Below, piece by piece: positions 1 through 11,220 of a stretch of DNA of 64,000 bases. Each line of letters opens with the position of its first letter. Within the stretch, counting starts at the first letter, position 1. The notes under the pieces are model-generated. The model had not been told where the DNA came from and searched no databases. It saw nothing but the letters and a program-made list of their open reading frames with translations. A program made the translations under genes and the position numbers. The stretch is from assembly GCA_031772625.1 (NCBI GenBank), contig CM062813.1, positions 695,030,420-695,094,419 of the forward strand. The letters run 5' to 3'. The DNA comes from Pinus tabuliformis (Eukaryota; Streptophyta; Pinopsida; Pinales; Pinaceae).

Positions 1-1
1 C

Positions 2-712
2 TCACCTCTTATGTTTAAACTTCTGCTCGATCTTGACAGCGTATCGGTACGCCGTTCCGAGCGAGGAGATGTCTAGGAACTCCATCTCATCTTGGATGTA
101 CCTGTGTAGGCAGTCACGGTATTTGAGTACCAAATCCAACTCAGGATCCTTAATACCTAACTTTGTGCGAAGGGTATGAAAAATATTGGTAAACTCCAGC
201 ACGTCTTGGTCCCTTCCCTGTCGCAGCATGGTCCACTTTATGTATTTATCCTCATAGCTTCTAACAGGGTAGTACTGGCCCTTAATGGCATTCCAGAATG
301 AATTCCAAGTGGGTGCGGCTGAAAAAAGTGAGGCCGTACTTTCATCTTTGTACTCACAATAGGTTTCCCACCAGTCCTTGACGTGGGGGGCGGCTTTGAG
401 AAGAGAAAAAGTAATCCTTTCCTGACCAGAAAAGTCATGAATAGAAAAATACCCTTCTAGCAGATTTAACCATTTAAATACAGCGTTTGCATCTATCTGA
501 CCCTCAAATATGGGAATGTCAAAGTTAGTTTGTACCTTAAAGGGTGTGGCTCTTCCAAAGTAGCTGTTGGAAGTAGATATGTGGCTCCTGGGTAGTCGTT
601 GAAGGATCTGGGAAAAGTCGTCCATCATTGCATTCCTTTGTCACTCGAGGGCCTCTTTGAGCAAGATTTTGATAGGATCTCCTACCCCCTCATCTTTCTT
701 TTCATCCGCCAT
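2..712 (-). CDS. gag: Gypsy gag polyprotein (capsid region), partial, with an in-frame stop
   Basis: This is the structural Gag protein of G1, which would form the virus-like particle. The clear open part starts at a Met codon at 628 and runs to the left edge (208 residues). It carries the plant Gypsy capsid signature: a short motif with FEGQ, a WLN/LEGYF stretch, then a Trp-rich block near residue 85 (KDWWE). The frame extends upstream to a better start at 710-712, with an acidic N terminus (MADEKKDEG), but a TGA at 641-643 interrupts it. The context GAG-TGA-CAA suggests a lost CGA codon. The C terminus, zinc knuckle and pol lie off the edge. Sure of the family, not of the lineage. Confidence 0.8.
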
Positions 713-830
713 GGGAGGCTGTTGGGATTTGAGAGGCTGGTCTTGCAAAGGTTCGACCAGTTCAAGCCCTAACTCCTTATATCCCGACCTTGTTGGGGAC
801 ATGCAAAGAAAAACAGAGAAAGAGCAAACT

Positions 831-842
831 ACTCTGATACCA
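831..842 (-). other. Primer-binding site of G1 (initiator Met tRNA type)
   Basis: Read on the minus strand the bases are TGGTATCAGAGT, the usual plant retrotransposon primer site complementary to initiator methionine tRNA. It lies one base inside the LTR end at 844 and about 120 bases upstream of the gag start. Confidence 0.8.
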
Positions 843-843
843 C

Positions 844-1448
844 TGATCTGGATTTAAACAGGAACGCAACAAATTATAGAGATAACCATAAATACAGAGA
901 TACAATATAAATAATACTTCATTTCATTAATGTAAAATACTGAAATATGCTTACAAACAGAAATGGAAATAAACTAGCTCGGGTGATGGTAGCTTATCTC
1001 TGAGGAGAGATGTGGCGGCTACATGCCTCTAAACTGTATTACAATGAGGCTCAAAGGCCTATTTAGTGTTGAGAAACAATGGAAAACCCTAAACATCCAA
1101 AACCCTAACCCTAGGAGATGAAGCACCAAACTATGGGCCCCGTTTTGGGTAAATTGGTACATCAACTTCCCGAGGTCATAACATTGGCATATGATCTCCA
1201 TTTGACGCGCAAAATACCTCATTAGAAATATCTATCTGAGTACTACATCTTTGGGATGAGCAACATCAGTCCATCGACCCATATTGCTCCCAGTTTCCCA
1301 AAAAATGTCGTTTAGGGCCTCAAAACGACCCTGGAAGTTCAGGACCCAAAAAACTGCCAAAAATAGTAAATTGTGCTACAAATAAGGAAACCGAAAAGCT
1401 GAAAGAAACAATGGTGGGGGTCCAAGCGAAATTGGCAGGTGGCCACCA
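844..1448 (-). repeat. 5' LTR of G1 (outer end estimated)
   Basis: The inner end (TG at 844 on the plus strand, CA on the minus strand) is fixed by the adjacent primer-binding site. The outer end is inferred from where G2 coding similarity resumes and could be wrong by tens of bases. No second copy is in the window, so the LTR cannot be confirmed by comparison. No ORF of interest is seen. Confidence 0.45.
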
Positions 1449-2310
1449 ATATCCACCTGGATCATTATAGTCCCAAGCAAAGGCATCAAGGTGTTTTCTC
1501 AAAACAGTGAGAAACTTCTCCTTGTTTTGTTGAAAGGGAAGGATTGATTTTCAAGGTTTTAGATGGACTGATTTCCACAATTTTGGTAGGATATTGATCA
1601 AAACCAATAGTAAATAGTTTTTTCCATGGGTTTTTTTAGGCCGCCTTAAAAATTCCTCTGTTAGTTCATCAATTTGCATGGCAGCATGATGTTGGTTTTG
1701 CAAAAAAAAATTAATAAGATCATCCTCATCTAGTTGCCTGCTTCCAACAATGGTGTGCAATGTACAAATTGGATAGGGGGGTAACTGATATAATTCTTCT
1801 TCTTTTAACCACATATGCAAATAATGCTCAACAAGGGGTTGAGAAGGGGTGCATAATACAAGTTTCTTTGTGATCTACCCAATTTTTATTGTCATGTTTC
1901 CAACCCTATAGCTAATATAAGCATCAGTAGTAGCTAACCAAGGTATCCCTAAGATGAGAGGATATTCATTGAACTTGGTCTTGGGTTGGAGTATAAGGAA
2001 ATTAGTGGGGTACTCCTAGAAATCGATGGATACCATCACATCCTCAATAACACCCTCAGGGGCTATTGTGGATCGGGCTGCATGTTGCAGCATCGTGGTG
2101 GTTTTCCTTAGGGCTCCCTAGAGGTTGAGCTTAAACATATTTTCCCTGGTCATGACATTGATTGTAGCCCCAAGGTCAATCAATGTGTTGGGGACTACAA
2201 TACTATTAATATGTACATCCACTATCAAGCTACCAGGATCCAAATAATTTGGGGAGATGACCTTCCCAAGCATTAGATCAACCAGTTTCCCAACAACATT
2301 GATAGTGGGG
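1449..2310 (-). pseudogene. G2 retropepsin-like protease and protease-RT linker, degenerate
   Basis: Aspartic protease of a Gypsy polyprotein, which would cleave Gag-Pol. On the minus strand, codons at 2166-2177 read D-L-G-A, matching the D-S/T-G-A active site with its second residue changed. It is followed by INVMT, and about 80 codons later by PLILGIPWLATTDAYI, the characteristic second protease block of plant Gypsy elements. Stops interrupt the frame (for example after the LNL and SIDF stretches). Downstream, an open stretch at 1551-1820 leads to the linker with DAFAWDY near 1460-1505, after which the sequence is lost at the G1 junction. Family assignment is from these motifs; no catalytic activity is expected. 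Confidence 0.7.
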
Positions 2311-2478
2311 GCATCTCTTTTCCTCCTTTCGAACCTCTTGAAACATTCTTCCCTGATGAACTTTCAATATATGGGAACATCTTTGATGGCTTGGAGGACA
2401 GGTATTTTAACACACAAGTTCTTCAATTCTCCCAAAAGTTCAACCTCTTATGAGGTGTGCTGCTTAGGTTGGGTCAAC

Positions 2479-2722
2479 CTTTCAGGATTGGGAGGTATAT
2501 TGGATTGAGGGGTAATGTCTTCCTTCTCTTCTTCAAGATCATCAGATGGAGAAGGTGGGTGAGAATCTGCAAGTACCTTCCCAAACCTAAGGTTGATTTC
2601 CTTTCAGGATTGGGAGGTATATTAGATTGAGGGGTAATGTCTTCCTTCTCTTCTTCCAGATCATTAGATGGAGAAGGTGGGTGAGAATCTACAAGTACCT
2701 TCCCAAACCTAAGGTTGATTTC
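2479..2722. repeat. 122-bp tandem duplication inside G2 gag
   Basis: Bases 2479-2600 are repeated almost exactly at 2601-2722. Because 122 is not a multiple of three, the second copy is read in a different frame on the minus strand, giving two different translations of the same DNA. This is a private lesion of this copy. Confidence 0.9.
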
Positions 2723-3345
2723 CTGGATCTCCATAGCATAGGTAGGGTAAGATGTTTCCCCACTATAGACATGTTGAGCCTACTTGTTGTTTGGGTTTGG
2801 ATTGGGTTGAGCAAGAATTTGAGGTTGCTTGGGTGGATTATTGTGGGGTACTATGGTTGAGGAGGAGGAATTAAGGTAGGTGGTTGGGTTTCTTGAGACC
2901 TCCATCCTTGTGAAGGATTTCCCCATTGAGAAGGTTGAGGTTGATATGGCTGGAAGGGTGGATTGACAGGCTAATGAGGATAGGATCAAGGGGAAGGCAT
3001 GGACTAAGGTGAGTTGGATAGAGGATACTAAGATTGAAAAAGGTGAATTATGATTTGGATTGAAATGAGAAGTGTATACCTTGCATGCCTTGTTGATATG
3101 GTTGAGGGCCTTGTGGCATCCTTTGGTTGACAAAGCAAATTTTCTCCAAGCCACATTTTTTCCCTTGATATACTACCTTCATAACTAGAAGAGATGGGAA
3201 TTTTTCAGTGGCATGATTCTCTTCACAAAGAGAGAATATTTCTATTACATTTAGTGGGAACTCATTTCTAGGGTACCCCTTGGTGCATTTAAGGAAAAAT
3301 ATAGCTAGTGCCCTTTCCGCCTCCTCTTGTTTCTTCTTAATCTAC
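2723..3345 (-). pseudogene. gag: G2 gag C-terminal region, degenerate
   Basis: On the minus strand, from about 3345, the frame reads an EEAERALAIFFLKCTKGYPRN stretch followed by PLNVIEIFSLCEENHATEKFPSL. This resembles the zinc-finger region of a plant Gypsy Gag in which several cysteines appear as Phe. It then passes to RMPQGPQPYQQGMQ and a low-complexity Pro/Asn/Gln-rich tail. Frame changes and stops are frequent. Upstream gag sequence is missing because N1 is inserted at 3408. Confidence 0.55.
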
Positions 3346-3407
3346 ATGGTCTCCATTTATAAGGAAAGATTATGTAACATTTCAATCTTAAAATCCTATA
3401 ACATATT

Positions 3408-4455
3408 TGTTGGCTTAAGGGGGCCTGACCCAGGTTCAAAGTTGTTCGCGCCAACCAACAAAACCTTAACTAGTGGCCCTTTCGGCAACAACCTACATAG
3501 CGCAGGCTGTAGTCTCACCGGAAGCAGTATTGGGGGACGCTAAAACCTGGTTTCTGCATCCAGGGACATGTGATAAACGGTTCTTACGCTCTGATAGCTC
3601 AAATCTGCCTTCACACCAATTTGTATTCTTCTATAGCCCTTCACTACAACTAAGTGAAGACAGCTTCCATACCTTCACGAAGGTCCACAATCAGTTCTTT
3701 GTGGACCTTAAACAGAAGATTTACCTACTTCCGCGCACCAATAAACCACCCTAGATCTGAGTTCGTGCATATCTACTTAATTCATCAGAAAACATAACAA
3801 AAATAGCTTTTAACTTCGTGAAAGTAGATAACCATTCGTATCATGCATCATTAAGATAGATTCAGTGAATTCGTGCAACATTCATTCATTATTTCATAAA
3901 AACATATCATTAAGCAACATAATATAACATAAATAGATTCAACAGAAATGCACAGTAATTCTTCAAAAAAGTCTTTATTGATCTTCAATTCTCAGATTAC
4001 AGACTCTTCTACCCTGTGCACTCAGCTGTAGGGGTCCACGCACTTAGCTATGGACTCTACCTAGGCCCCCTACGCACTCAGTTGCAGGAGCCTTCCCTTC
4101 TTCGCCTAAGTGCAGGAAATAGAACCTTCCTGCCCTAACACTTGCCCAAGACAACAAAAACCCTTCAACGTACCCAATTCTCTATCAAAAGTTTTTCTCT
4201 AACACTCGCTATGACTCAACTATTTATAGATTTCCTTCATACAATACCATGGTTCACGGACCATGGGTGAGTCTCAAAACTGACTTAACTATCTATCCAA
4301 ACAAGGGGCTAAGACCCCTTTGACACCTATCTATCTATGCACTCTGCATCCACATATCGCGGAGACTTTACATCTTTTACATAAAAATATACAAAATTGG
4401 GTTAAATTTATCCCAGAACTAACCCTAGGGATCCTATCCCAATAGGCCCCCAACA
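3408..4455 (-). repeat. N1 3' LTR (left copy, 1,048 bp)
   Basis: It is bounded by the inverted terminal hexamers TGTTGG and CCAACA. It aligns along its length with 48008-48806 plus 62267-62513. Minus-strand bases just outside 4455 read GAGGGCGAG, a likely polypurine tract, which sets the orientation and makes this the 3' LTR. Confidence 0.85.
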
Positions 4456-5578
4456 CAAATATTATTACTCGCCCTCTAGTCACTCAGTTGGCTCTGCGAT
4501 CTTGTTGCAAAGACCACCCATCTCAACCTACATCACTGCAACTTCTGCAACACTCTGTGTTGCTACATGTTGTATCTCTTCGACCAATTTCTCTGTTGTT
4601 GGCCCTTCCATTGCTAGGCACATGGTACTCTACGTTTGTTGTAGTCCCTTGAGCTTCTCTTGGAGTGACAAAGTAAGCTGACAAGCTTCTTCTAGCCATG
4701 GCTGCAATCTAGCCTTCAGTAAGGCCTCTTTCCTCTGCAAGTCCTCCACCTGTATTAGCAGCTACTTGCCCTCCTGTAACTTCATGAGGTGTTGTGCTGG
4801 CGCCAAAGTGCGCATAGTCACTCGGACCTCATCATACTAACGCTGCGTTTCTCGAACATACATGTTGAGCTTCTGCAGGTTGGGGTCCTCCTGTGGGTTC
4901 GTCTATAGTTCCATCTTTGCATCAAACATTGAGGAGTAGTCATTGATTATAGCATCCAATGTATTCATTCCCTCCTTGATTGCGGCTCTACGCTGCCCCA
5001 GGGCCTTGATCCTGAGGCCGAATTTTTGCCTGCATTCTGTAGGTAGGGGTTCTATACATCATCAACTCATAACTTCTGCAATGGTGCTCATCATTCCCTA
5101 CGGACTTACAGAAATTGAAAAATAACTACTAAGGGGTCTGTGCAAACTTCTGCAGTAGTTGGAAGTTATCTATAGCATGTTGTCCTATAACCTGACAAAT
5201 AGCATAGCTCCCACGCTCGTCCCAATATCTGGTTTAAGAGGTATAGGCCCTCCCCCTATAATATAATTCTTAAAGATTGGGCAATGATCCTTATCATGTC
5301 CATGGCTTTTACATTTTAGACACCAGATTTTGGCGCACACCTTCGGCTGAGCTTCCCATCCTTTCTTCAGGGTCTGCAACTCCAAGTGTAGGCTCTCCAG
5401 CTGCGAATGAATCTGTTGCACCCCAAGGTTTGTACCCATAATAGGTGGTGCATGAAGCCTCATCGCAATCTCCAAGGATTTTGCTTGCATTTTTATCTTC
5501 TGATGTGACAGAGGTATTCTTAAGTGTAAAAAAAAACAATGTTATAAACCAGTCACAATGTTGGGCATCTGAGATTTG
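4456..5578 (-). pseudogene. gag: N1 Gag C-terminal half: zinc knuckle plus coiled-coil tail
   Basis: This continues the Gag that starts at 47990, across the A1 insertion. Near 5570 the frame reads QISDAQHCDWF, a capsid C-terminal motif. After a lesion follows SLEIAMRLHAPPI, then a CCHC knuckle (C-L-K-C, four residues, H, four residues, C) at about 5290-5330. Downstream the frame holds roughly 200 residues of Lys/Glu/Gln/Leu-rich, heptad-like sequence (LQKLN, VEDLQRKEALLKARLQPWLEEA) down to the polypurine tract. This is not a pol domain I recognise. Stops are nearly all at positions where a C-to-T change would restore Gln or Arg. A second copy of the tail is at 62514-63060. Confidence 0.7.
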
Positions 5579-5583
5579 CATAT

Positions 5584-7041
5584 TGTTAGGGAAAATTAAT
5601 TGCTTAATAAAAAACAACTAATCACCTAGACATTAATTATCAACCCGAGGAGCGTCTTTTTATTTCAAGGCAATCGATAAAATATATGCATAACAAATAC
5701 CAACAGGTAACATTGGTTTTATATGATTTTTTTCTATACTATCAAGCTCATTCAACAAGAAATAAAATGTAAGACTTGAATAATAAAACTAGATTAAAAA
5801 AGAAGAAAGTAAATAACAGGAAAAACAATTATGCTAATCACACAACTTGAATCATTTATAAATTAAACCATACATTACTGAATTGAAAATTTAATGTATT
5901 GCACCGAACATAATTCAAATGCTAATCTCGAGTAGTAAATTAAATGAAATCTAGAAATTGCACGAAGCAACAAATATGGAAAATGCAATAGCTAACAAAG
6001 TACTTCGAATAAAAGGAAATTTATTTTAAAGAAAAATGATTGAAATTCAAAGAAACAAACACATAATTAAACTACTTTAGATGCTCCAAGAAACACCTCA
6101 TCCAAGGTAGTGGGCCCAACTGCCCAAGACTAAGTTCCGCCTTGAGAAATAACTCAGATGAGATTACGAATAATTGATGTAGAACTCAATGGATAACTTC
6201 CTTGATTAAAACATAAAATTGAAGTTCTTAGCTTTGCCTCCAATTCAACAAATTTTCATCTCCCATCTCTCATCTCTTATTGCATCTCCTACGTCATATC
6301 TAATAATTGTCAATCTTCTATCTTCTAATTATCCCTCTCTCTTTGACCTTTGTTTTCATTTAAATACACAGAGAGCAAAGGGAAGTTACAAGAAAGTTGA
6401 TTACAAAATAATTTCCATTACAATTTTGGATTGATTACATAATCTCAATAGATAATATCAAACTTGAAAGATATTCCTGTGATCATCAGTAGGAACAAGT
6501 CGAATCTGGTATTGCAATTGGAAGAATTTGGAAAATAGTTGCAACATCAAATCTGAGAAAATCACCTTCAGAGAACCTTTTGTTTCTCTCAATCCAAGCC
6601 AAATTTTGGAAAACTACTCATTACAAAACTGATTTGGTTTGTTCTTCACAAAACCCATGTCTCAAATTTTACATATTCATTTTCATTTGCCCGAAACATC
6701 CAACAAAAAATTTTCACTTCTTATCCCAACAAATTTCTGAGTTAGAATATTTGATTATGAGTTGGAAATCAAATTTGCAATTTGGAAAAGATATTGGAGG
6801 CTAAAATCATGAGTGATGTTATAACAAATTCATTAATAAACCATTATTGGAAACATAATGCATAATAATCTTCAATATATTAAAAATAGAGAAAAAAATA
6901 GTATTTTTCCATAACAACATAAATAATTAAAAAATGGAATTATATGATAACTTATGATAAATGATGTGATAAAGAATGGTAAAAATGGATGAAATAGACG
7001 TTAAAAAGTGATAATAATATTGAAAAATTAGTGGTCCAACA
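5584..7041 (-). repeat. A1 3' LTR (1,458 bp)
   Basis: AT-rich direct repeat of 45443-46893, with TG and CA ends and a CATAT duplication on its outer side. No coding potential is visible in either copy. Confidence 0.9.
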
Positions 7042-8153
7042 TACCCCCAAGCTGAATATGTTGTGTGTCCTCAAGCAACCCAAAGTCTCTGTATTAACTA
7101 ATCTATAATACAAAAATGTTCATCCCAACACATGAAATTGATGGAACAAATGACTTCTTCCTCAAATAATGAATATTCAATTTTAGCAATGTTGATGAAG
7201 GCGTAACAATTTTCACATTGGCTTTCTACTATATCTGTATGAAGTTGCAATAAAATATGATATAAGTAACAACAAACTTCATTTTCTCAAAAACTGCAAA
7301 CTAGATTTTGTTGAAAATTTTCAAGCATATTTCTACTATATTAATGTTTTTCTAATCCAAAAATCAAATCGTTTTGATGCACGGATAATGAGATATAAGA
7401 AAAATGGTTGTAGGTGACAGTGCATGATTTCTGAAATTTTACAAACTAATTTAACTTGAAATTTTCTCGGTTTGTGTATATTAACGATACCTCTTTGCTC
7501 TCCAAAAATCACGAGAATTTAGTTCATAGTTTTAAAGATATACGCAAATCAATTTTTACATTGTATAAAAATGAAATTGTATGCCTTAAATGAGAAAGAA
7601 AATAGAAAACATCCATCAAGTGTAGGAATTCCTCCACCAAACTGGAGAATTAGCATGCCCTCATGCAATACTAGAAAACAAATTGAGGTGGTTGCTACAA
7701 TCATTGTTGAAATTTATGCTTGGTGTAAAACAACATGGAATAAGGGAGATTTTGAGAATGAATAAGGAGATTGATGGATGATGGCATGGTCATAATAAAT
7801 AAATGAATGAAAGTAAAACCCCCCCAAACTGAAAGCCTCTATGTCTCTAAAAAATGGGAAGTGTTAAAGATTTGGAATGAATGATGATAAATATTGCTAA
7901 ATGGATTTTCATGAAATTCTCCTAAATTTTTAATAAATCAGGAACTTATGCTATTTTACCTCAAGCTTTACCTCCAAAAAAATGTGGAATGACATGTATG
8001 AACTGACATTTGTTGAATCTGATGTAGGTTGAGCTGATGTTGAAAGTGATGCAAATGGTGGAAGCCATGCAAGCACATCTTGTCTAAACAATTGTTCATG
8101 TTCGCAAGTTGCTTGAGTTGCTTCTGTTAGTTGCAATAGTGTGGGTTCATTGC
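7042..8153 (-). other. A1 3' internal region: polypurine tract, otherwise no recognised gene
   Basis: Just inside the LTR the minus strand reads a short G-rich tract (GCTTGGGGGTA, 7042-7052), the presumed polypurine tract for plus-strand priming. A similar G7 tract in comparable context sits near 7826. The rest is AT-rich. A 61-residue minus-strand frame (7951-8136) has no similarity I recognise. Confidence 0.55.
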
Positions 8154-8390
8154 TGTTAAAATTGGCAACCAGGGCAAAACTTCATGTGGGTCATATTATT
8201 CATGGCTAATAATATTTTTATTAGATTCCTCTCATCGATAGGTGTAGGATTGATATAAAGATCATCCAATTCCGATAAGTATTCATGGAGATAGAATTTA
8301 TTTTGATTATGGAATTATTATCAAGCCGACCTACAACTCATGTAGGCTCAGAAGCCCAACAGTCGCATCTATTCACCCACCAACGTTGTG

Positions 8391-8398
8391 TATAAATA
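8391..8398 (+). promoter_or_regulatory. TATA box of the C1 5' LTR
   Basis: TATAAATA lies 237 bases into the LTR and is kept at 14039-14046 in the 3' LTR. The C2 LTRs have TATAAATAG at the matching place. A pyrimidine-rich CT tract follows about 50 bases downstream, as is common around plant LTR transcription starts. Confidence 0.6.
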
Positions 8399-8519
8399 TA
8401 AGAGGACTTTTCCTCATTTGGACACACTCATCTCATCACATCTCTCTCTCTCTCTCTACTGCGCAAATATGAGTCTCTTCTCTACTGCGCTGAAATGGGT
8501 CTCTCTCTCTCACACATGT

Positions 8520-9079
8520 GAAGCCAGAAGTTGTTGAATTTGAAGCTGCAACTGCAGAAGTAAAGATTGACTTGCATGGCCTAGAATATCTCCTCTTTGG
8601 AACTACACTGTAGGTTCATCTGAACCTCCTTTGAAAGCCGCAACTTTTGGTGGTGGAATGAAGTCAATCCGACGAACGGTTTGCAAGATATCGACTGCCC
8701 TAGTTTGAAGCCAGAAAGGCTGAAACTGAAGCTGCAACTGCAGAAGTAAAGATTGACTTGCATGGCCTAGAAGATCTCCTCTTTGGAACTGCGTTGTTGG
8801 TTCATCTGAACCTCCTTTGAAAGCCGCAACTTTTGGTGGTGGAATGAAGTCAATCCGACGAACGGTTTGCAAGATATCGACTGCCCTAGTTTAAAGCCGG
8901 AAACTGCTGAAACTGAAGTTGAAACTACAGAAGTAAAGATTGACTTGCGTGGCCTAGAATATCTCCTCATCTAAACTGCGTTGTAGGTTCATCTAAACCT
9001 CCTCTGGAAGCCGAAACTTTTGGTGGTGGAATGAAGTCAATCCGACTGTCGGTTTGTGAGATATGGTATGCCCTAGTTT
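8520..9079. repeat. Three tandem ~187-bp units inside the C1 LTR
   Basis: Units begin at about 8520, 8707 and 8893 with GAAGCC or AAAGCC and each ends CCCTAGTTT. The third is more diverged. The same triplet occurs in the 3' LTR (about 14165-14725), so the amplification predates insertion. A plus-strand run in each unit with regularly spaced GAA/GCT codons is interrupted by stops. Confidence 0.85.
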
Positions 9080-9395
9080 GATAATGAAGCCGCTAATGCT
9101 GATGCTACTGATCTAGGGTTTGCTACTGCTGATATGAATCAGATTTATTATACTATTTCTCTCTGCTGAATTATTGAAGATAAAAGAAGATTTGATCAAA
9201 GGGTTTCCCCACACATTGTGGGGTTTGTCCCTGGCTAGCCACCACATCTTGTGTCTCTTGTCTTGGCTTGTTTTCTGTCGATTGTTTAATGTTCTATCTG
9301 CACTTTACTTTATGTACATGTGATTGCTAATCGGTGGAATATAATAAGAAAAAGAAGTAAATTGTTATAACCATGGAACATACCATAACTTAACA

Positions 9396-9407
9396 TGGTA
9401 TCGGAGC
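9396..9407 (+). other. Primer-binding site of C1
   Basis: TGGTATCGGAGC directly follows the LTR, the initiator Met tRNA primer site with one change from the common plant form. Confidence 0.85.
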
Positions 9408-9484
9408 TGAGGTGAAGACAAAGCCCGAGCAAGAGCTAGAGCAATCATTGAAGAGAAGATTGGCAAGGCTATCCTAAAAGAACT

Positions 9485-10382
9485 ATGGGGTCCTCAACAT
9501 TCTTTCCTGCCGAAGAAAAGCTCCGTGAGAAAGCTGACTATCACGAATGAAAGATGTCTATCAATCTAACCCTTGAAGATCAAGGAGTGCTGGACCATGT
9601 AAGAGGAAATATTGTTTAGCCTTCATCAAATGCATCTGCTACTGCCTGGAACAAATGGAAAAATGGAGAAGTCAAAACAAAGAAGATCATTCGGGACTCT
9701 ATCAACAAGCGCTTGGTGGTCTACATCTCTGATCTAGACACCTCCAAGGAAATCTACGACAGACTGGTGAGTTTATTTAAAGTTAATGATGCAAATCAAG
9801 TTTTGTTTCTTAGAAATAAGCTGAGGGAAATCAAGAAGGGTAAAGATGAAAGTATGCAAGCATACTTCTTAAGAATCATCGAGATCAAGAACGATCTCCT
9901 ATCTATTGGGGAAACTATTATTGATAGAGAAATGGCACTCACAACTCTTGAAGGATTACCATCTGAATGGTATGTGTTCAGGACTACTCTTCTGAACTAT
10001 AATGTAATTCCTGGTTTCGAGGAATTAATGGCTAGATGCATTCAAGAAGAAACAAGGGAAGAAGTGTAAGAAATGCCCATGCCTAAAGGTCCTCCTGCTA
10101 CCTTTTCTTTTCATGCAAAGAAAAGAAATAATTCCAGGACTAAATCAAAAGGAAAGGCTGGACCTAAGACTAGAAGAAAATGACGATGTTACATTTGCGA
10201 TAAAGCAAGTCACTATGCAAGGGAGTGCCCTGATAGAAAGGACTCACTCTAGGACGATGATCAAAATCCATCTGATGGCAATCAAAGGAATGACAAATTC
10301 AACAAGAGGAGAGCTGGGAATCAAGGAAGAGGACAAGAATTCAAGAAGGCCAGAAATTCCAGGTTGTATTAAATGCACCTGA
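9485..10382 (+). pseudogene. gag: C1 Copia gag (UBN2-type) with zinc knuckle, broken
   Basis: The structural Gag begins at ATG 9485 (MGSSTFFPAEEKL). Stops occur after residues 21 (TGA) and 44 (TAG). The longest open piece, 9713-10069, has the Copia gag hallmarks: a stretch with SKEIYDRL, then FLRNKLREIKKGKDESMQAY and LEGLPSEW. Further on, in a shifted frame at about 10188-10232, lies a zinc knuckle (C-Y-I-C, four residues, H, four residues, C) in a Lys/Arg-rich context. The knuckle binds element RNA during packaging. Confidence 0.75.
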
Positions 10383-10880
10383 CCTCAAAAAGAACCTAGT
10401 GTCCATCTTGGGAACGGAAGACAAAGGCTACAAGGTAACCTTCAGCGATGGCAAGGTATGTATATGGAAAAATAATGTTAAAGATGCCTTTACTCTTGGG
10501 TTTAGTGTTGATTCATTATATCAGGTCGATGGAAGTCTGCTAGGTGTCATGTCTTATGACACATCTCTTCAGTCCGAACTTTGCAATTAGAGGTTTTTCC
10601 CCCTTCATTATGAAGCTATACTCGGTGTAAGACGAATGGTGATAGGGATGCCTGAATTCTGAATAGAGAATGAAGGTGTATGTCCAGGATGTGCTGAAGG
10701 AAAGCTCAAAAGGGGACCATTCCCCTCAAGCCAAAGCAAGACCTCTGATATATTACAATTGGTTCACTCAGGCATACATGAGGTTGGCATTAAGAGGGAG
10801 ACTACTACACCACATACTCCTGAGCAGAATGGTGTGGTGGGAAGGAAGAACCGCACGATGATGGAAGCTATCTAGGCCAT
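10383..10880 (+). pseudogene. C1 protease/integrase remnant with the catalytic core deleted
   Basis: An APDLKKNLVSIL motif marks the end of the Copia protease region. Beyond a stop, MVIGMPEF and CPGCAEGKLKRGPFP mark the zinc-binding N-terminal domain of integrase (GAG-pre-integrase), followed by LVHS. The next recognisable block is TPHTPEQNGVV, which normally lies some 100 residues further on. The D-D part of the D-D-E catalytic core is therefore gone. RTMMEAI and a short tail follow. It cannot integrate. Confidence 0.65.
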
Positions 10881-11220
10881 GCTACATGATCAAAGACTTC
10901 TGATGTTTCTATCACCGTCGCATGTGTACAAAATTGATGCCCTCATCAAGCATTGGGTTCCAAGACTCCTAAAGAAAAGTTCACCGCAAGGTGAACAATC
11001 TTTCGACTTTGAGGAGCTCTCAAGAAGCCAACACCAGGGAACCGAAAGAAAAGGATGATGAATCAATGCCTGATGTAGAAGAACCCATGGATCTGATAGA
11101 TTCTCATCCACATGAGCCTTCCTCTTCTAGGAAGAGGCCTTCATGGCTTAGGGGGATACTTGATGATGCTAAAGGACATGCTGCACCCTGAGGAACCTTC
11201 CGTCAAAGTAAGAAACTTAA

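Larger units (their letters stand above)
1..1448 (-). mobile_element. G1: Ty3/Gypsy retrotransposon, 5' portion, running off the left edge
   Basis: On the minus strand the order is 5' LTR (about 1448 to 844), primer-binding site, a short leader, then gag, which runs off the left edge. The right boundary is an estimate. Gypsy protease-to-RT linker sequence of another element (G2) is readable down to about 1450 and then stops, and a terminal CA dinucleotide on the plus strand lies there. I infer that G1 inserted into G2. Its other LTR and pol lie outside the window. Confidence 0.6.
1449..3407 (-). mobile_element. G2: degenerate Ty3/Gypsy remnant (gag C terminus, protease, start of the RT linker)
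   Basis: Read on the minus strand from 3407 down, the remnant gives a cysteine-poor relic of the gag zinc-finger region, a Pro/Gln-rich gag tail, the plant Gypsy protease region and the conserved LRKHLDAFAWDY stretch that precedes reverse transcriptase. It is bounded by insertion of N1 on the right (at 3408) and G1 on the left. Many stops, a 122-bp tandem duplication and frame changes mark it as the oldest layer in the window. Confidence 0.7.
8154..9395 (+). repeat. C1 5' LTR (1,242 bp)
   Basis: Starts TGTTAAAA and ends AACA next to the primer site. Contains a TATA box at 8391 and three tandem copies of a ~187-bp unit (8520-9079). It pairs with 13801-15040. Confidence 0.9.

Noticed and set aside
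1085..1115. AAACCCTA/CCCTAACCCTA telomere-like motif
   Set aside because: Only about two partial units; such telo-box-like strings are common in plant DNA and sit here inside an LTR.
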